Shown here piece by piece: positions 9,801-17,412 of a DNA stretch of 64,000 nt. Under the pieces are notes generated by a model, which worked only from the letters and a program-made list of their open reading frames with translations, ran no database searches and was not told where the DNA came from. The translations under genes and the position numbers were made by a program. Within the stretch, counting starts at the first letter, position 1. Each line of letters begins with the position of its first letter. The stretch is from an uncultured Akkermansia sp. (GTDB taxonomy: Bacteria > Verrucomicrobiota > Verrucomicrobiia > Verrucomicrobiales > Akkermansiaceae): positions 124,001 to 188,000 of the forward strand of contig CAJKMG010000003.1 in the NCBI GenBank assembly GCA_905200945.1, read 5' to 3'.

Positions 9801-10043
9801 CCGGCCCTGACAGTAGCGGTATCCCAGGATGTGAGCCGCATGAATCCGAAATCCAATGTCGCCGGCCCCCTTGGAACCTGGAATGCCCGCGGCGTCAACG
9901 TTGGCCGCACCGCATTCCGCCTGAATGCCGGCGTTGACGTGATCTTCTCAAACAAGTGGGGAGCCCGCGTCTGCTACCAGTTCGAGACCCGCAACCAGCT
10001 GACCGCCCACGGCATCAACGGAGCCATCAGCTATACGTTCTAA
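6888..10043 (+). CDS. Autotransporter outer membrane beta-barrel protein
   Basis: The 1051-residue protein has a clear signal peptide ending around ATAAD (residues 1-26). A long passenger of beta-solenoid character follows, full of short repeats such as ISLGDNSVLNG, VTLGENTTVKG and IAIGNNSVITG. From about residue 770 the protein resembles an autotransporter barrel, with alternating hydrophobic strands, aromatic-rich turns, and an aromatic last residue (AISYTF), the usual outer-membrane insertion signal. The junction carries AARIIQSVSGEHVVNFTWAASRTVRNF, which fits the linker helix region. The passenger is probably surface-exposed; a role in adhesion is inference. Akkermansia species carry several such proteins. 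A strong terminator follows at 10088. The leader is AT-rich. There is no visible protease motif in the passenger. Confidence 0.85.
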   Translation: MKLRLPHMLLAAVIACLGSFSIATAADYTVNSADEFVTAWNQAAASNEASTITITVPSGSDNITLTQEQRAQLNAVSGTGNVTVQMTDASNKLVNFNYDLVNNQVSFNDITLSEPLGSDNDIVVTNASNTTTIDGRNIAIEGTNDAANPRTVGATVTSTNGQVGIGDNVSMEKAVTVTGQAVQTVDPATPPAGQAYTRTTYNTYNNSNERAVVLGSNVTMQDTVTATGQIVSDPASKVVLNGDVTSTAGIGTVTTEQFDASNTQTGKTVIDSMDDSVSGGIILGETTAGAVTLKTEGGNISLGDNSVLNGTAVSAESAELNKTVYSNDDGSWNTVASTEKLGTIEGSVTLGENTTVKGNSTLTADDNIAIGNNSVITGNTAADGVISAGGQISIGDGTQVLDNTATTADKAAINLADGQTLYIGSGAILSGNTSNGVSGSVHAGQNTQINVYTDATAYTFINDGISTAASASTADAAPLAADQTVMTKTGAGTLVYGGTETTDTFGGTYQQLEGNLIIGHATFGAVDSSTGKVGSLQSIDGAVMGTDDTVYDIRTGQVTLAENSTMKGASATFGGDSTLLLSDGSVLDFGTPAAFQDNSRVGIQVSDASGNPVPLAQLRKGTESVTVTLNGTDISGRLLNNVFLSTTMAPGTAEGTTIITQDMKGIDGPMSGYNGNVYTVASALENNRLNVAAGSPAAQFYENLFRATSADEAARIIQSVSGEHVVNFTWAASRTVRNFADLGRIQSAASMARQTEDTVEVVDAKGSPIARKTIARGNGNIWVGGMGIWDDQDARDGVSGYKYNAGGYAVGVDYKTAQGSLIGIAAGQSFGDFKDKTGIGADYDVDSFLAMIYGRMHPFKDSKFTLDGYGAYGRSRFKGDSYIMGSAANGRADTDTFSGALYGTWTERFALGRAFITPYTGIEFMTSELKGFSESGPYGRTFGHARAQNWTIPVGITIARAYHTDGGTTITPALTVAVSQDVSRMNPKSNVAGPLGTWNARGVNVGRTAFRLNAGVDVIFSNKWGARVCYQFETRNQLTAHGINGAISYTF

Positions 10044-10087
10044 GTAGGAGAGCGCTCCAGCGCATGCTTTTACTTGGTTATGGCAGG

Positions 10088-10118
10088 CCCTTTCCCGCCC
10101 CACGCGGGAAAGGGTTTT
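10088..10118 (+). terminator. Rho-independent terminator of the autotransporter gene
   Basis: CCCTTTCCCGC pairs perfectly with GCGGGAAAGGG across a five-base loop (11-bp stem) and is followed by TTTT. It lies 44 bases after the stop codon. Confidence 0.85.
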
Positions 10119-10325
10119 CCGTATGTTTCCGCATCCGTCCTTTTAAAAATATTTCCCGTTAGAGGGGAAATTCCTTCGCGAATTCCCAATCCGATATTTT
10201 TTTATTCAACAATAGAAATTTAATGATAAAAGTGTTATGATTAAATTAATTCTCATATTCTTTTTTTCATTTAAGTGGTCATAAAAATATTCCTGCCCGA
10301 TATGTTCCCTTTTCAGATATTTACA

Positions 10326-10354
10326 TTGACAGCGGATTGGGAATCCGTTACCTG
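10326..10354 (+). promoter_or_regulatory. Possible sigma-70-type promoter for the PEP-CTERM gene
   Basis: A perfect TTGACA (10326-10331) is followed after 17 bases by a poor -10 match, TACCTG (10349-10354), 25 bases before the ATG at 10379. The -35 match and spacing are good; the -10 is weak. Confidence 0.35.
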
Positions 10355-10378
10355 TGCTCTCTGAAGTATCTGATAAAC

Positions 10379-11119
10379 ATGAAATTATCTACATTCTGCA
10401 TCTTATTCTGCCTTTCCGCGGGGCTTTCCCAGGCCGCCATCTATGTCTGAAGCGGAGCGGCAGGAAACGGAATTTACGGAGATTCCGGCAACTGGACGGT
10501 AGATGGCACGACAAACGGCTATTATCCGCAAAGCGATAGAGATCACGCCATCATCGGAGAAAATGCCGGAACGATCACCTGGTCTACCTCCCAAGCTTAT
10601 TTCGGGGCCACCAGCACGGTCCAAATAGGCTCCGGAAGCACCCTGCTCTGCACAACGACAATAGGAGATCTCAACGTCAATTCTTTCACGCTGGGAGGCA
10701 ATTCCCAGTTGATATTTGAATCCAGCAACGCCCTTGGACTGGGACGTGACTTCTCGCTGGACTTCGGCACGATGACGGCGAAGGAACACGGTACCCTGAC
10801 CGCTACGGATATTTCCGGCTTCTGGACCAATGGAAAAACCGTCACCTTCATCGGCGTACTGGATACAAACAGCCTTTCCGGAAGTGGAACTATTGAACTC
10901 GCTTCCATTAAATCTTCCCAATTGGGAGGCAATCTTAATCTGGACTTAAGCGGCCTGTACATTCCCTACAACGCCCAAATTCAAGCGGATGTGACACAGG
11001 TCACGGAAAACGGCGTCACCAAGGTGTTGATTAATTACGAAACCGTTCCGGAACCCGCAACAGCCACGTTAAGCCTCTTGGGACTGGGCGGACTGCTATT
11101 AAGAAGAAAGAGACAGTAG
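10379..11119 (+). pseudogene. PEP-CTERM-type exported protein gene interrupted by an in-frame TGA
   Basis: Reading from the ATG at 10379 gives a signal-peptide-like start (MKLSTFCILFCLSAGLSQAA), then TGA at 10448-10450 (codon 24), then the same frame stays open to 11119. Around the stop it reads IYV-stop-SGAAGNGIYGDSGNWTVDG, where a Trp (TGG) would fit the common 'VWSG...NW' start of these proteins, so a single G-to-A change is the simplest explanation. The frame after the stop codes for a beta-rich protein ending in a PEP-CTERM tail: VPEPATATLSLLGLGG, a hydrophobic stretch and the basic end RRKRQ. Such tails direct export and sorting in exopolysaccharide-associated systems of Verrucomicrobiota. 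An ATG at 10709 could start a 136-residue fragment without a signal peptide, which would probably be non-functional. A sequencing error or a strain-specific null allele are both possible. Confidence 0.75.
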
Positions 11120-11142
11120 CCCTTTCCGCACGTCTGATTCCA

Positions 11143-11180
11143 CCCCGGCTTATTCCTAAGGGAAAACCGGGGTTTTCTTT
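11143..11180 (+). terminator. Terminator of the PEP-CTERM gene
   Basis: CCCCGG and CCGGGG pair across a loop of about 18 bases, followed by TTTTCTTTT. It begins 24 bases after the stop codon of the interrupted gene. Confidence 0.65.
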
Positions 11181-11283
11181 TGCCGCAGGCCCGGTTTGCG
11201 CACTCTTCCCCTATACCGCAACATTTTCCTGTGGAACTGCACAAGCATCCTTCCAGACGGGAAAATCCGTTTTCCGGAGCAGA

Positions 11284-12654
11284 TCAAAACTCGCAATTCC
11301 GCGGGGTACGGGCAAAAGGCAGGACGTCACGGATATTGGTCACTCCGGTCACGAACATCAATAGACGTTCAAACCCGGCACCGAATCCGGCGTGCGGCAC
11401 CGTACCGTAGCGGCGCAGATCCGCATACCAGCGGTACGCTTCCGCATTCATGCCCATGCGGCGCATGTTTTCCTCCAGAATGTCCAGCCGTTCCTCACGC
11501 TGGCTGCCTCCCACGATCTCACCGATGCCGGGCACCAGCACATCCATGGCGGTAACGGTCTTTCCGTCTTCATTCAGGCGCATGTAGAAGGGTTTAATCT
11601 CCTTCGGGTAGTTGTACACGATGACGGGGCATTTAAAATGTTCCTCTGTCAGGAAACGTTCGTGTTCGCTCTGCAGATTGATACCCCATGAAACGGGGTA
11701 ATCAAATGTTTTGCCGCTCTTGAGCAGGATATCCACGGCTTCCGTATAGGAACAGCGCACAAACGGCGTTTCTTTCACATGCTCCAGGCGTTCCCGCAGC
11801 CCCTTGTCTACAAAACGGGTCAGGAATTCCACTTCTTCCGCGCTGTTTGCCAAGGCATCGCCGACGAGAAAGCGGACAAACTCTTCCGCCATGTCCATGT
11901 CTCCATACAGATCGCAAAATGCCATTTCAGGCTCCACCATCCAGAATTCCGCCGCATGGCGCGTGGTATTGGAATTCTCCGCCCGGAACGTGGGGCCAAA
12001 GGTATAAATGTTGCTCAGGGCGCATGCAAACGCTTCCCCTTCCAGCTGGCCGCTTACCGTGAGGTAGGCCGCTTTGCCGAAGAAATCCCGGGAGGCGTCA
12101 CGGGAAGCGGCATCTCCCACATCCAAAGTCGTCACACGGAACATTTCTCCTGCCCCCTCGCAGTCACTGGCGGTAATAATGGGAGTGCTGACCCAGGAAA
12201 AATCCCTTTCCTGGAAAAAGCGGTGAATGGCGAAGGCCAGCCTGCTGCGCATGCGGAACACGGCTCCAAACAGGTTGGTGCGGGGGCGCAAATGGGCGAT
12301 GGAACGCAGAAACTCCGGCGTATGCCCCTTTTTCTGCAAGGGATAGGAATCCGGAACAGCCCCCACCAGCTCCAGGGAAGCGGCGCGCAATTCCCATCGC
12401 TGCCTTCCCTGCCCGGCAACCAGAGCGCCGCGGATGCTCACGGCAGACCCCGTAGCCATTTCTCCAATCCGTTCATAGCCGGGAATACCCTCGTCCGCCA
12501 CCACCTGGAGAGAGGCGACGGAGGAACCGTCATTCACCTCCAGAAAGGAAAAAGCCTTGGAATCACGGCGCGTACGCACCCATCCCTGAATCAGTACGTC
12601 CGGCATTTCCACCTCGCTGTCCAGGACATGTTTCACCAATGTTCTGTTCATCAT
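11284..12654 (-). CDS. asnS: Asparagine--tRNA ligase
   Basis: The protein (456 residues from the ATG at 12654; a second ATG lies directly after it at 12651) has an N-terminal OB-fold anticodon-binding domain (VLIQGWVRTRRDSKAFSFLE). A class II synthetase core follows, with RPRTNLFGAVFRMRSRLAFA, the motif 2 region FGPTFRAENSNTTRHAAEF, and a motif 3 Gly/Arg-rich end, GFGAGFERLLMFVTG. The wording WMVEPEMAF and the length (E. coli AsnRS is 466) fit AsnRS rather than AspRS. It charges tRNA-Asn with asparagine in the cytoplasm. The longer frame from 12684 adds ten residues with no support, so the MMNRT start is preferred. A Cys-peptidase gene lies 105 bases upstream on the same strand. The stop is close to the end of the preceding plus-strand region. 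Confidence 0.93.
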   Translation of the reverse strand: MMNRTLVKHVLDSEVEMPDVLIQGWVRTRRDSKAFSFLEVNDGSSVASLQVVADEGIPGYERIGEMATGSAVSIRGALVAGQGRQRWELRAASLELVGAVPDSYPLQKKGHTPEFLRSIAHLRPRTNLFGAVFRMRSRLAFAIHRFFQERDFSWVSTPIITASDCEGAGEMFRVTTLDVGDAASRDASRDFFGKAAYLTVSGQLEGEAFACALSNIYTFGPTFRAENSNTTRHAAEFWMVEPEMAFCDLYGDMDMAEEFVRFLVGDALANSAEEVEFLTRFVDKGLRERLEHVKETPFVRCSYTEAVDILLKSGKTFDYPVSWGINLQSEHERFLTEEHFKCPVIVYNYPKEIKPFYMRLNEDGKTVTAMDVLVPGIGEIVGGSQREERLDILEENMRRMGMNAEAYRWYADLRRYGTVPHAGFGAGFERLLMFVTGVTNIRDVLPFARTPRNCEF

Positions 12655-12759
12655 GGCGCAAGTATAATACAGCGCCTTGCCCATACCAGCAGAATTGCTT
12701 TACCACGGAGTGAATATTCCGGATTTTCCGGCAGAGAAGGAGGGGACATGCCGCACCTG

Positions 12760-14040
12760 TTACTTGGAAGGCTGCATAACCTGCCGCCCCGTCGTAATGG
12801 CGATGGCATCCGCCAGCGGCATTTCCTTTTCCGTGTGGGCAGCCCCCCAGGAATCTGAAAAGATAAGCGTTTTCTTCTCCTCGTCAAAACCGGTGATCAG
12901 CCTCAAATGGCCTCCGCGCGTCTGGGACAAACGCAACGGTTCCGGAACAATGCCAAGCTGTACGGACCAGAACACGGGTATGCCCGCCATGATATAGGGC
13001 TTGATGGTATTGAGCCATCTGTCCACCTGGGACGGTGATCCGGCGCGCGCCAGCTTCAGGACTTCTCCGTCCGCATTGTCCCAGAAACCGGACCAGTCAT
13101 GTTCATTTTCCACTTTCTCTTTTTTCAGCTTAACGGCGGCGCGGTTATAGGCTTTCAGCAGATTCCTGAAATCACGGGAATTCGCCAGGGAATCCAGCAC
13201 TTTGATCCGTATCTGGAAGCGCGTCCCGATTTTTTTCAGGTTTTCCGCCATTGCCGCCGTATTAGTGCCTCCGTCCGCAGAGGTATTGGCCAGGGAAGCC
13301 AGTTCATGCTGATCCACATAGTCCATTCCATAATAGGCAAAAATGCGGGCGGCGGTAGCCACCACGCAATAACCTTTCTGGCCCTGGTCCACCATGGGAA
13401 TATCCTGAATCACCACCCGCTTTCCTTCTTTCCTGACGTGCTGCTTGATATCCGCCTTTCTGGCCCGGGAAGAAGCATCGCCCCTCGCGATGGAATCTTC
13501 CGTGGGACCAACCTTCATCCGGATAAATTCCGCTTCAAACTCCCTGCCCTCCCGCGATGTATTGATCTCCAGGGCAATCGCTCCGTTGTCCCAAATCCAG
13601 GACCAGCCGTTGACTTTGACTACCGCCTCCTTACGGGAGGCCCGGTACTCCTTGGGCTGAATCCCGGTAAGAGCGGTCAGGGATTCCTTGATGAGCTCCA
13701 GGCGCTTGTCAAATTCATCCTTGCCAATGGCCCCGTTGTCCCCCTTGTTGTACATCATGACAGTCATTGACTGGGGGGATCCCTCTTTCCAGTTTACCAG
13801 CATTTCCCCCAGGGACATATCCCCTATCTTGATGGAGGGCTTTGCAATCCGGAGCTGGGTCTTGCCTTTGTCCACCCAGCCGCCGGGCTCTCCGTTGAAA
13901 TACTTTCCGAACAAATCCGGCTGAGGCAGCTTCCAGAACGCACCAGACTTCAAATCCGGCGCCATGTTGCCCGCGCCCCAGGAGGAGGGAAGAAGGCAAC
14001 AGATTGCAAGGAAAGGCAGAATGGAAGAGATAAATCGCAT
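12760..14040 (-). CDS. Exported C39-like cysteine peptidase
   Basis: The 426-residue protein has a signal peptide (MRFISSILPFLAICCLLPSSWGAG). The N-terminal 200 residues have no domain I recognise. The C-terminal part has papain-like, peptidase_C39_2-type triad candidates: Cys225 in QKGYCVVATAARI, His378 in GGHLRLITGFD and Asp396 in LIFSDSWG. The oxyanion Gln is plausible at VDQGQKGYC. These residues are in the usual order for the family. The enzyme would act outside the cytoplasm; its substrate is unknown. No peptide-exporting ABC transporter is next to it, so it is not a bacteriocin-leader peptidase of the usual kind. Upstream is a divergent-free gap; downstream is asnS after 105 bases. Non-peptidase members of this fold exist. 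Confidence 0.72.
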   Translation of the reverse strand: MRFISSILPFLAICCLLPSSWGAGNMAPDLKSGAFWKLPQPDLFGKYFNGEPGGWVDKGKTQLRIAKPSIKIGDMSLGEMLVNWKEGSPQSMTVMMYNKGDNGAIGKDEFDKRLELIKESLTALTGIQPKEYRASRKEAVVKVNGWSWIWDNGAIALEINTSREGREFEAEFIRMKVGPTEDSIARGDASSRARKADIKQHVRKEGKRVVIQDIPMVDQGQKGYCVVATAARIFAYYGMDYVDQHELASLANTSADGGTNTAAMAENLKKIGTRFQIRIKVLDSLANSRDFRNLLKAYNRAAVKLKKEKVENEHDWSGFWDNADGEVLKLARAGSPSQVDRWLNTIKPYIMAGIPVFWSVQLGIVPEPLRLSQTRGGHLRLITGFDEEKKTLIFSDSWGAAHTEKEMPLADAIAITTGRQVMQPSK

Positions 14041-14200
14041 AACGGCAAAGGAGGCGGGGAATGATCCCGCTGCACGGAATCTACGCTGATAATGTATTCT
14101 CCCATGAGGGTTCTGCCAAGAAAAAATGAATCTTCCTCCGGCAAACTATCCCTTCTTTCTCCTTTCCCCAATTTGCCTTATTCCAATAATCTTTCCCGAC

Positions 14201-14242
14201 AAAAAACCGGCCTGCCGCAGTAAATTCCGCAACAGGCCGGTC
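14201..14242 (-). terminator. Terminator of trxA
   Basis: Read on the minus strand, ACCGGCCTG pairs with CAGGCCGGT, with further pairing of TTGCGG and CTGCGG inside, and the stem is followed by TTTTTTG. It begins 24 bases after the trxA stop codon. Confidence 0.85.
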
Positions 14243-14266
14243 TGAATAAATCAACCCCAGTCCGAT

Positions 14267-14584
14267 TTACATGAACGGACGCAAACGCTGCATAATGGCA
14301 TCCTTGGAAGAAGCTCCTACCATCGTATCCATGATTTCCCCGTCCTTAATTATCAGAAGGGTAGGAATAGTGCGCACGCCATAGGTGGCAGCCAGCCCGT
14401 TGTTGGCGTCCACATCCACTTTGCCCACCTTGATCTTGCCGGCCAATTCCGTAGAAAGCTGGTCGATAATCGGGGCGATCATGCGGCAGGGTCCGCACCA
14501 TGTAGCCCAGAAATCGACAAGCACAGGAATGTCGGACTTCAGAACTTCATCCTCAAAATTTGCTTCAGAAAATACGTTTGCCAT
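14267..14584 (-). CDS. trxA: Thioredoxin
   Basis: The 105-residue protein is a single thioredoxin domain with the WCGPC active site at residues 29-33, the cis-Pro segment VRTIPTLLI near residue 77, and the standard length of the family. It lacks a signal peptide, so it acts in the cytoplasm as a general disulfide reductant, reduced by thioredoxin reductase (not in this window). It lies 38 bases downstream of a Pro/Ala-rich membrane protein gene on the same strand and ends at a strong terminator, so the two probably form a short operon. The start ATG gives the canonical MANVFSEANFEDEVL opening. Confidence 0.95.
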   Translation of the reverse strand: MANVFSEANFEDEVLKSDIPVLVDFWATWCGPCRMIAPIIDQLSTELAGKIKVGKVDVDANNGLAATYGVRTIPTLLIIKDGEIMDTMVGASSKDAIMQRLRPFM

Positions 14585-14622
14585 AGTACCGCTTAGAGTG
14601 TTTCAACAGTTATTACGTTCAC

Positions 14623-15324
14623 TTATTCTTCCGCATCGGCTCCATCATCGGAAGGCTCTTCGGCAGAAGTTTCGGAGGAAGCGTCATCCATCATTTCTTC
14701 ATCGGCGGCGGGTGCTGCGGGGGCAGGCTTGGAGTCTCCACCCAGCCAGCCAACCATGCTGCGGGCTTCCAACGTATCCGTAGCATATTGATAACCGACG
14801 AAAATAAGCGCGAAAGCAAGGGCTACAAAGGAGAGGACGTTCAGCAGCGTACTGGGGGCCGCGTCCGTATCTTCTTGAAACTTCCTGGCCGTAAAGGAGG
14901 CGGAAGAAACCGGAGCGGCAGCGGGTGCGGTATTCAGTCCGATGGTGGCCTGCGGAAGCTGGGCAGTCGCCATGCCGGCGCCGGGAGGAGTCAGGGGAAC
15001 GGTAGGAGCAACAGCGGCAGGTGCGGCACCAGCAGGAGGAACCACGGGAGCCACGGGCGTAGTGGCGGAACCGAGGGCAACCGTCTTCAAACCGCCGCCA
15101 AGCTTGATGCCTCCGCCGAGACCGGCGGGACGAAGGGGAATGGTGGGAGCAGCGGCAGCGGGCGGAGCAGCAGGAGCAGAGGCCGGAGCAACGGCTACCG
15201 GCGGAACAGCAGGGGCGGCAGGTGCGGCAGGCACCTTGGGCACGGAAGGGGCGGCCGGCGGAGTCGGAATGCTGGGCGGAGGCGGAGTACCGCCCGGAAT
15301 GGAGGGGGGAGGTGGATTACTCAT
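14623..15324 (-). CDS. Pro/Ala-rich single-pass membrane protein of unknown function
   Basis: The 233 residues are extremely biased. About the first 130 are Pro/Ala/Val-rich with repeated units such as PPPPSIP and PAAPAAP. A membrane segment follows at about residues 163-184 (LLNVLSFVALAFALIFVGYQY). The C-terminal 45 residues are acidic and rich in Glu/Asp/Ser. The Pro-rich N-terminus would be cytoplasmic if the acidic tail is outside, but topology is not clear. It may be a spacer or scaffold. Its neighbour trxA follows after 38 bases. The bias also creates a spurious long ORF on the other strand. I do not recognise a family; low-complexity composition limits homology reasoning. Confidence 0.7.
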   Translation of the reverse strand: MSNPPPPSIPGGTPPPPSIPTPPAAPSVPKVPAAPAAPAVPPVAVAPASAPAAPPAAAAPTIPLRPAGLGGGIKLGGGLKTVALGSATTPVAPVVPPAGAAPAAVAPTVPLTPPGAGMATAQLPQATIGLNTAPAAAPVSSASFTARKFQEDTDAAPSTLLNVLSFVALAFALIFVGYQYATDTLEARSMVGWLGGDSKPAPAAPAADEEMMDDASSETSAEEPSDDGADAEE

Positions 15325-15512
15325 ATCGGAAAAATAACTGTGCTGAACGATAGCTCTCGCTTATTTCAGCCCGTAAATCAAGAAAAAGAATGCGCAAAAC
15401 CTGAATTCCGTGCAATTTTTTTTAATTTGAAGCGTATTCCATCTCAAACACGCTGTCCGGACTTGCCCTGAAAAGCGTTCTCTCCTACGCTGTGTATCCG
15501 GCACTATTTCAT

Positions 15513-16193
15513 ATGAAACCCATTACCAAACTAGCTTCCTCCACCCTGCCCGACGGCTCCGTTCTCGACCTATGGGAACGGGACGGTTTCCACTTTCTTC
15601 TGCGCGACGGCGTACAGACGGCATCCAGTTTTTCCTACGGAAGCAATGAAGCGGCGGCAGCCATGGCGGCGGCACCGGTCAAAAGGGCCAACCAGCCCTC
15701 CTTCCTTCTTGACGGCCTTGGCCTGGGATTCACCCTGTTTGCCCTGATGGATCAGATTCGCAGGGAAAAGGCCCGCTTCATCGTGGCGGAACCCTGCAAA
15801 CCGCTCATCGACTGGCACAAGGAACTGATGAACCAGGAACGGCCCGGCTTCCTGCACGACCCTCGTGTCAGCGTGGAATTTGCCCCGGCGCTCCAGATCG
15901 CCCGCAAAAATCCGAAGAGTTTCCACGCCATTCTGTCCCATTCCACGCACGAACGCATGAATCTGAGCGTCGCCGAGGCTTCCGACTATTTTGCCGCCCT
16001 CAAGCAGGGCGGCCTGCTGGTCATCACGGTAGCGCGCCCGGACACCCGGCTTTCCCGGACACTGCAAAAAGCGGGTTTCGAAGTAAGCACGGAAGCCGTT
16101 CCTGCCTCACATAAAGGAAAGAAAACCGCTTTTCACACCGTTATTCTTGGAAAGAAGGGCCGCTTCGTCCCCTTCTCCGCTCACCAGTCCTGA
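15513..16193 (+). CDS. Spermidine-synthase-like (class I methyltransferase fold) protein
   Basis: The 226-residue protein starts with a beta-sheet tip similar to spermidine synthases (LPDGSVLDLWERDGFHFLLRDG...SSFSYGSNEA), where the polyamine-binding N-terminal sheet lies. A Rossmann-like core follows: LDGLGLGFTLFAL (motif I position), FIVAEPCKPLIDWHK (acidic loop), DPRVSVEFAPAL, and FHAILSHSTHERMNLS where spermidine synthases have their D-D motif. The Asp residues of the synthase active site are not evident here, so it may be an inactive or repurposed relative. The ATG at 15513 is chosen over the GTG at 15492. It begins a closely spaced run (15 bases to the next gene) leading to the adaptor, cyclase-fold and GH43 genes. 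Confidence 0.62.
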   Translation: MKPITKLASSTLPDGSVLDLWERDGFHFLLRDGVQTASSFSYGSNEAAAAMAAAPVKRANQPSFLLDGLGLGFTLFALMDQIRREKARFIVAEPCKPLIDWHKELMNQERPGFLHDPRVSVEFAPALQIARKNPKSFHAILSHSTHERMNLSVAEASDYFAALKQGGLLVITVARPDTRLSRTLQKAGFEVSTEAVPASHKGKKTAFHTVILGKKGRFVPFSAHQS

Positions 16194-16208
16194 TCCCATC
16201 CTATTATT

Positions 16209-17393
16209 ATGAACTGTACATCCCTTACCATAGCCGGATTTCTGGCCGCCCTGTTCATGGGAATCCCCTCCCTGGCGGATTCCATTGCCCCGGGCATCCT
16301 TCTTCCCAAAAAAAATACCAAATCCATTTCCTTCTCCCCCCAGGGAAGCTCGAACATTTTCCTGCTCGGCATCATGCCGCAGGGAAGCTCCGTCAAGAAA
16401 GGGGAATCCGTAGCTCAGGCGGACTTCCGCATACTGGACAAGAGCATTGAGGATTATGAACGCACCATTAAGAGCAAAAACCTGGAAGTGCTGAAGCTCC
16501 GGTACGCCCTGGACCAGCAGAAGGAACGTTCCGCCCTGGCCCTGCAAAAATACCAGACGGCCCTGGCCCGGACGGAAGAGGATCAAAAGGATTTTCTGGA
16601 AAAACGGAAGGCCCGCATGCTGGCGGAAGAAGAAGAACGCGTCAACAAGGCCCTGCGCCACATGTCCTACAAGCAGGAAGAGCTGAACCAGCTTACCAAA
16701 ATGTACAAGGACGACCAGGTGGCGGAGGAAACGGAAGAGATCATTCTGAAACGCCTGAAAAATGAACTTGGGGAAAGCGAATTTGCCGTTCAGGGAGCCA
16801 GGCTCGTTGCGGAGCTGGCCAAACTGCGCAATATCCATCGCCTGGGGGAAGACTACGCTACGGCGGTCAAGGAAAAGCAGATGGATCTTGAACAGGCCCG
16901 GAAGCAGGCGGATTTTGACCTGGAACAAAAAAAGATAGCCCTGACAGAAGCGGAAGTGTCCCTGCGGCGCCTTCAGGACAAGTACAATGAACTGAAAGCG
17001 GACCGGGAAATGGCCTCTTTCAAGGCTCCGGAAAACGGCATCCTGCTGTACGGAGGATATGTGGCGGACAAATGGGTGGCCATCCCGGTGGCGGAAAAGC
17101 TGAAACCCGGCGGCAAACTGGAAGCCTTTGACAAAATCGCCACCATCGTTCCGCCGGATTCGGAACTGATTGTCCAGGCTACTCTTCCAGACTCCACCGC
17201 TACGCCCAAAGTGGGGGAACCCGTCATCATCAAAATAACGAACATGCAAATTCCCGGCATTATTACGGAAGCCAGCCCCATTCCGGGGGCAGACGGCAAG
17301 CGCCGCATTATCATCACGCCCAAGGTTCCCGCCAGCCAGATTTTCGCGCCCGGCCTTCCCGTCCAGGTGACCATCAAGGACCAACAGGCCTGA
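16209..17393 (+). CDS. HlyD-like periplasmic adaptor with long coiled coil
   Basis: The 394-residue protein has a signal peptide or N-terminal anchor (ending near SLADS), then a short biotinyl-lipoyl-like beta segment (FLLGIMPQGSSVKKGESVAQAD). A long coiled-coil hairpin covers about residues 85-265, rich in Glu, Lys, Leu and Gln. The second half of the lipoyl-like domain (ASFKAPENGILLYGG) and a beta-barrel domain (IVQATLPDS...GEPVIIKI) follow, with the GLPVQVTI end typical of membrane fusion proteins. This is the order in HlyD/EmrA/MacA-type adaptors. No ABC, RND or MFS pump gene is next to it. The neighbours downstream are two secreted cyclase-fold proteins. Its role in export of a glycan or a small molecule is inference only. 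Confidence 0.7.
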   Translation: MNCTSLTIAGFLAALFMGIPSLADSIAPGILLPKKNTKSISFSPQGSSNIFLLGIMPQGSSVKKGESVAQADFRILDKSIEDYERTIKSKNLEVLKLRYALDQQKERSALALQKYQTALARTEEDQKDFLEKRKARMLAEEEERVNKALRHMSYKQEELNQLTKMYKDDQVAEETEEIILKRLKNELGESEFAVQGARLVAELAKLRNIHRLGEDYATAVKEKQMDLEQARKQADFDLEQKKIALTEAEVSLRRLQDKYNELKADREMASFKAPENGILLYGGYVADKWVAIPVAEKLKPGGKLEAFDKIATIVPPDSELIVQATLPDSTATPKVGEPVIIKITNMQIPGIITEASPIPGADGKRRIIITPKVPASQIFAPGLPVQVTIKDQQA

Positions 17394-17412
17394 TTTCCCT
17401 TAACGGACACCC

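Larger units (their letters stand above)
10044..10378 (+). other. Intergenic region between autotransporter and PEP-CTERM genes
   Basis: It holds the autotransporter terminator (10088-10118), then an AT-rich stretch (about 10195-10300), then a promoter-like sequence at 10326. No gene is visible. Confidence 0.6.

Noticed and set aside
14788..15471. 227-codon Gly/Arg/Ser-rich frame on the plus strand
   Set aside because: It is the opposite-strand image of the Pro/Ala-rich protein gene; the composition is a by-product.
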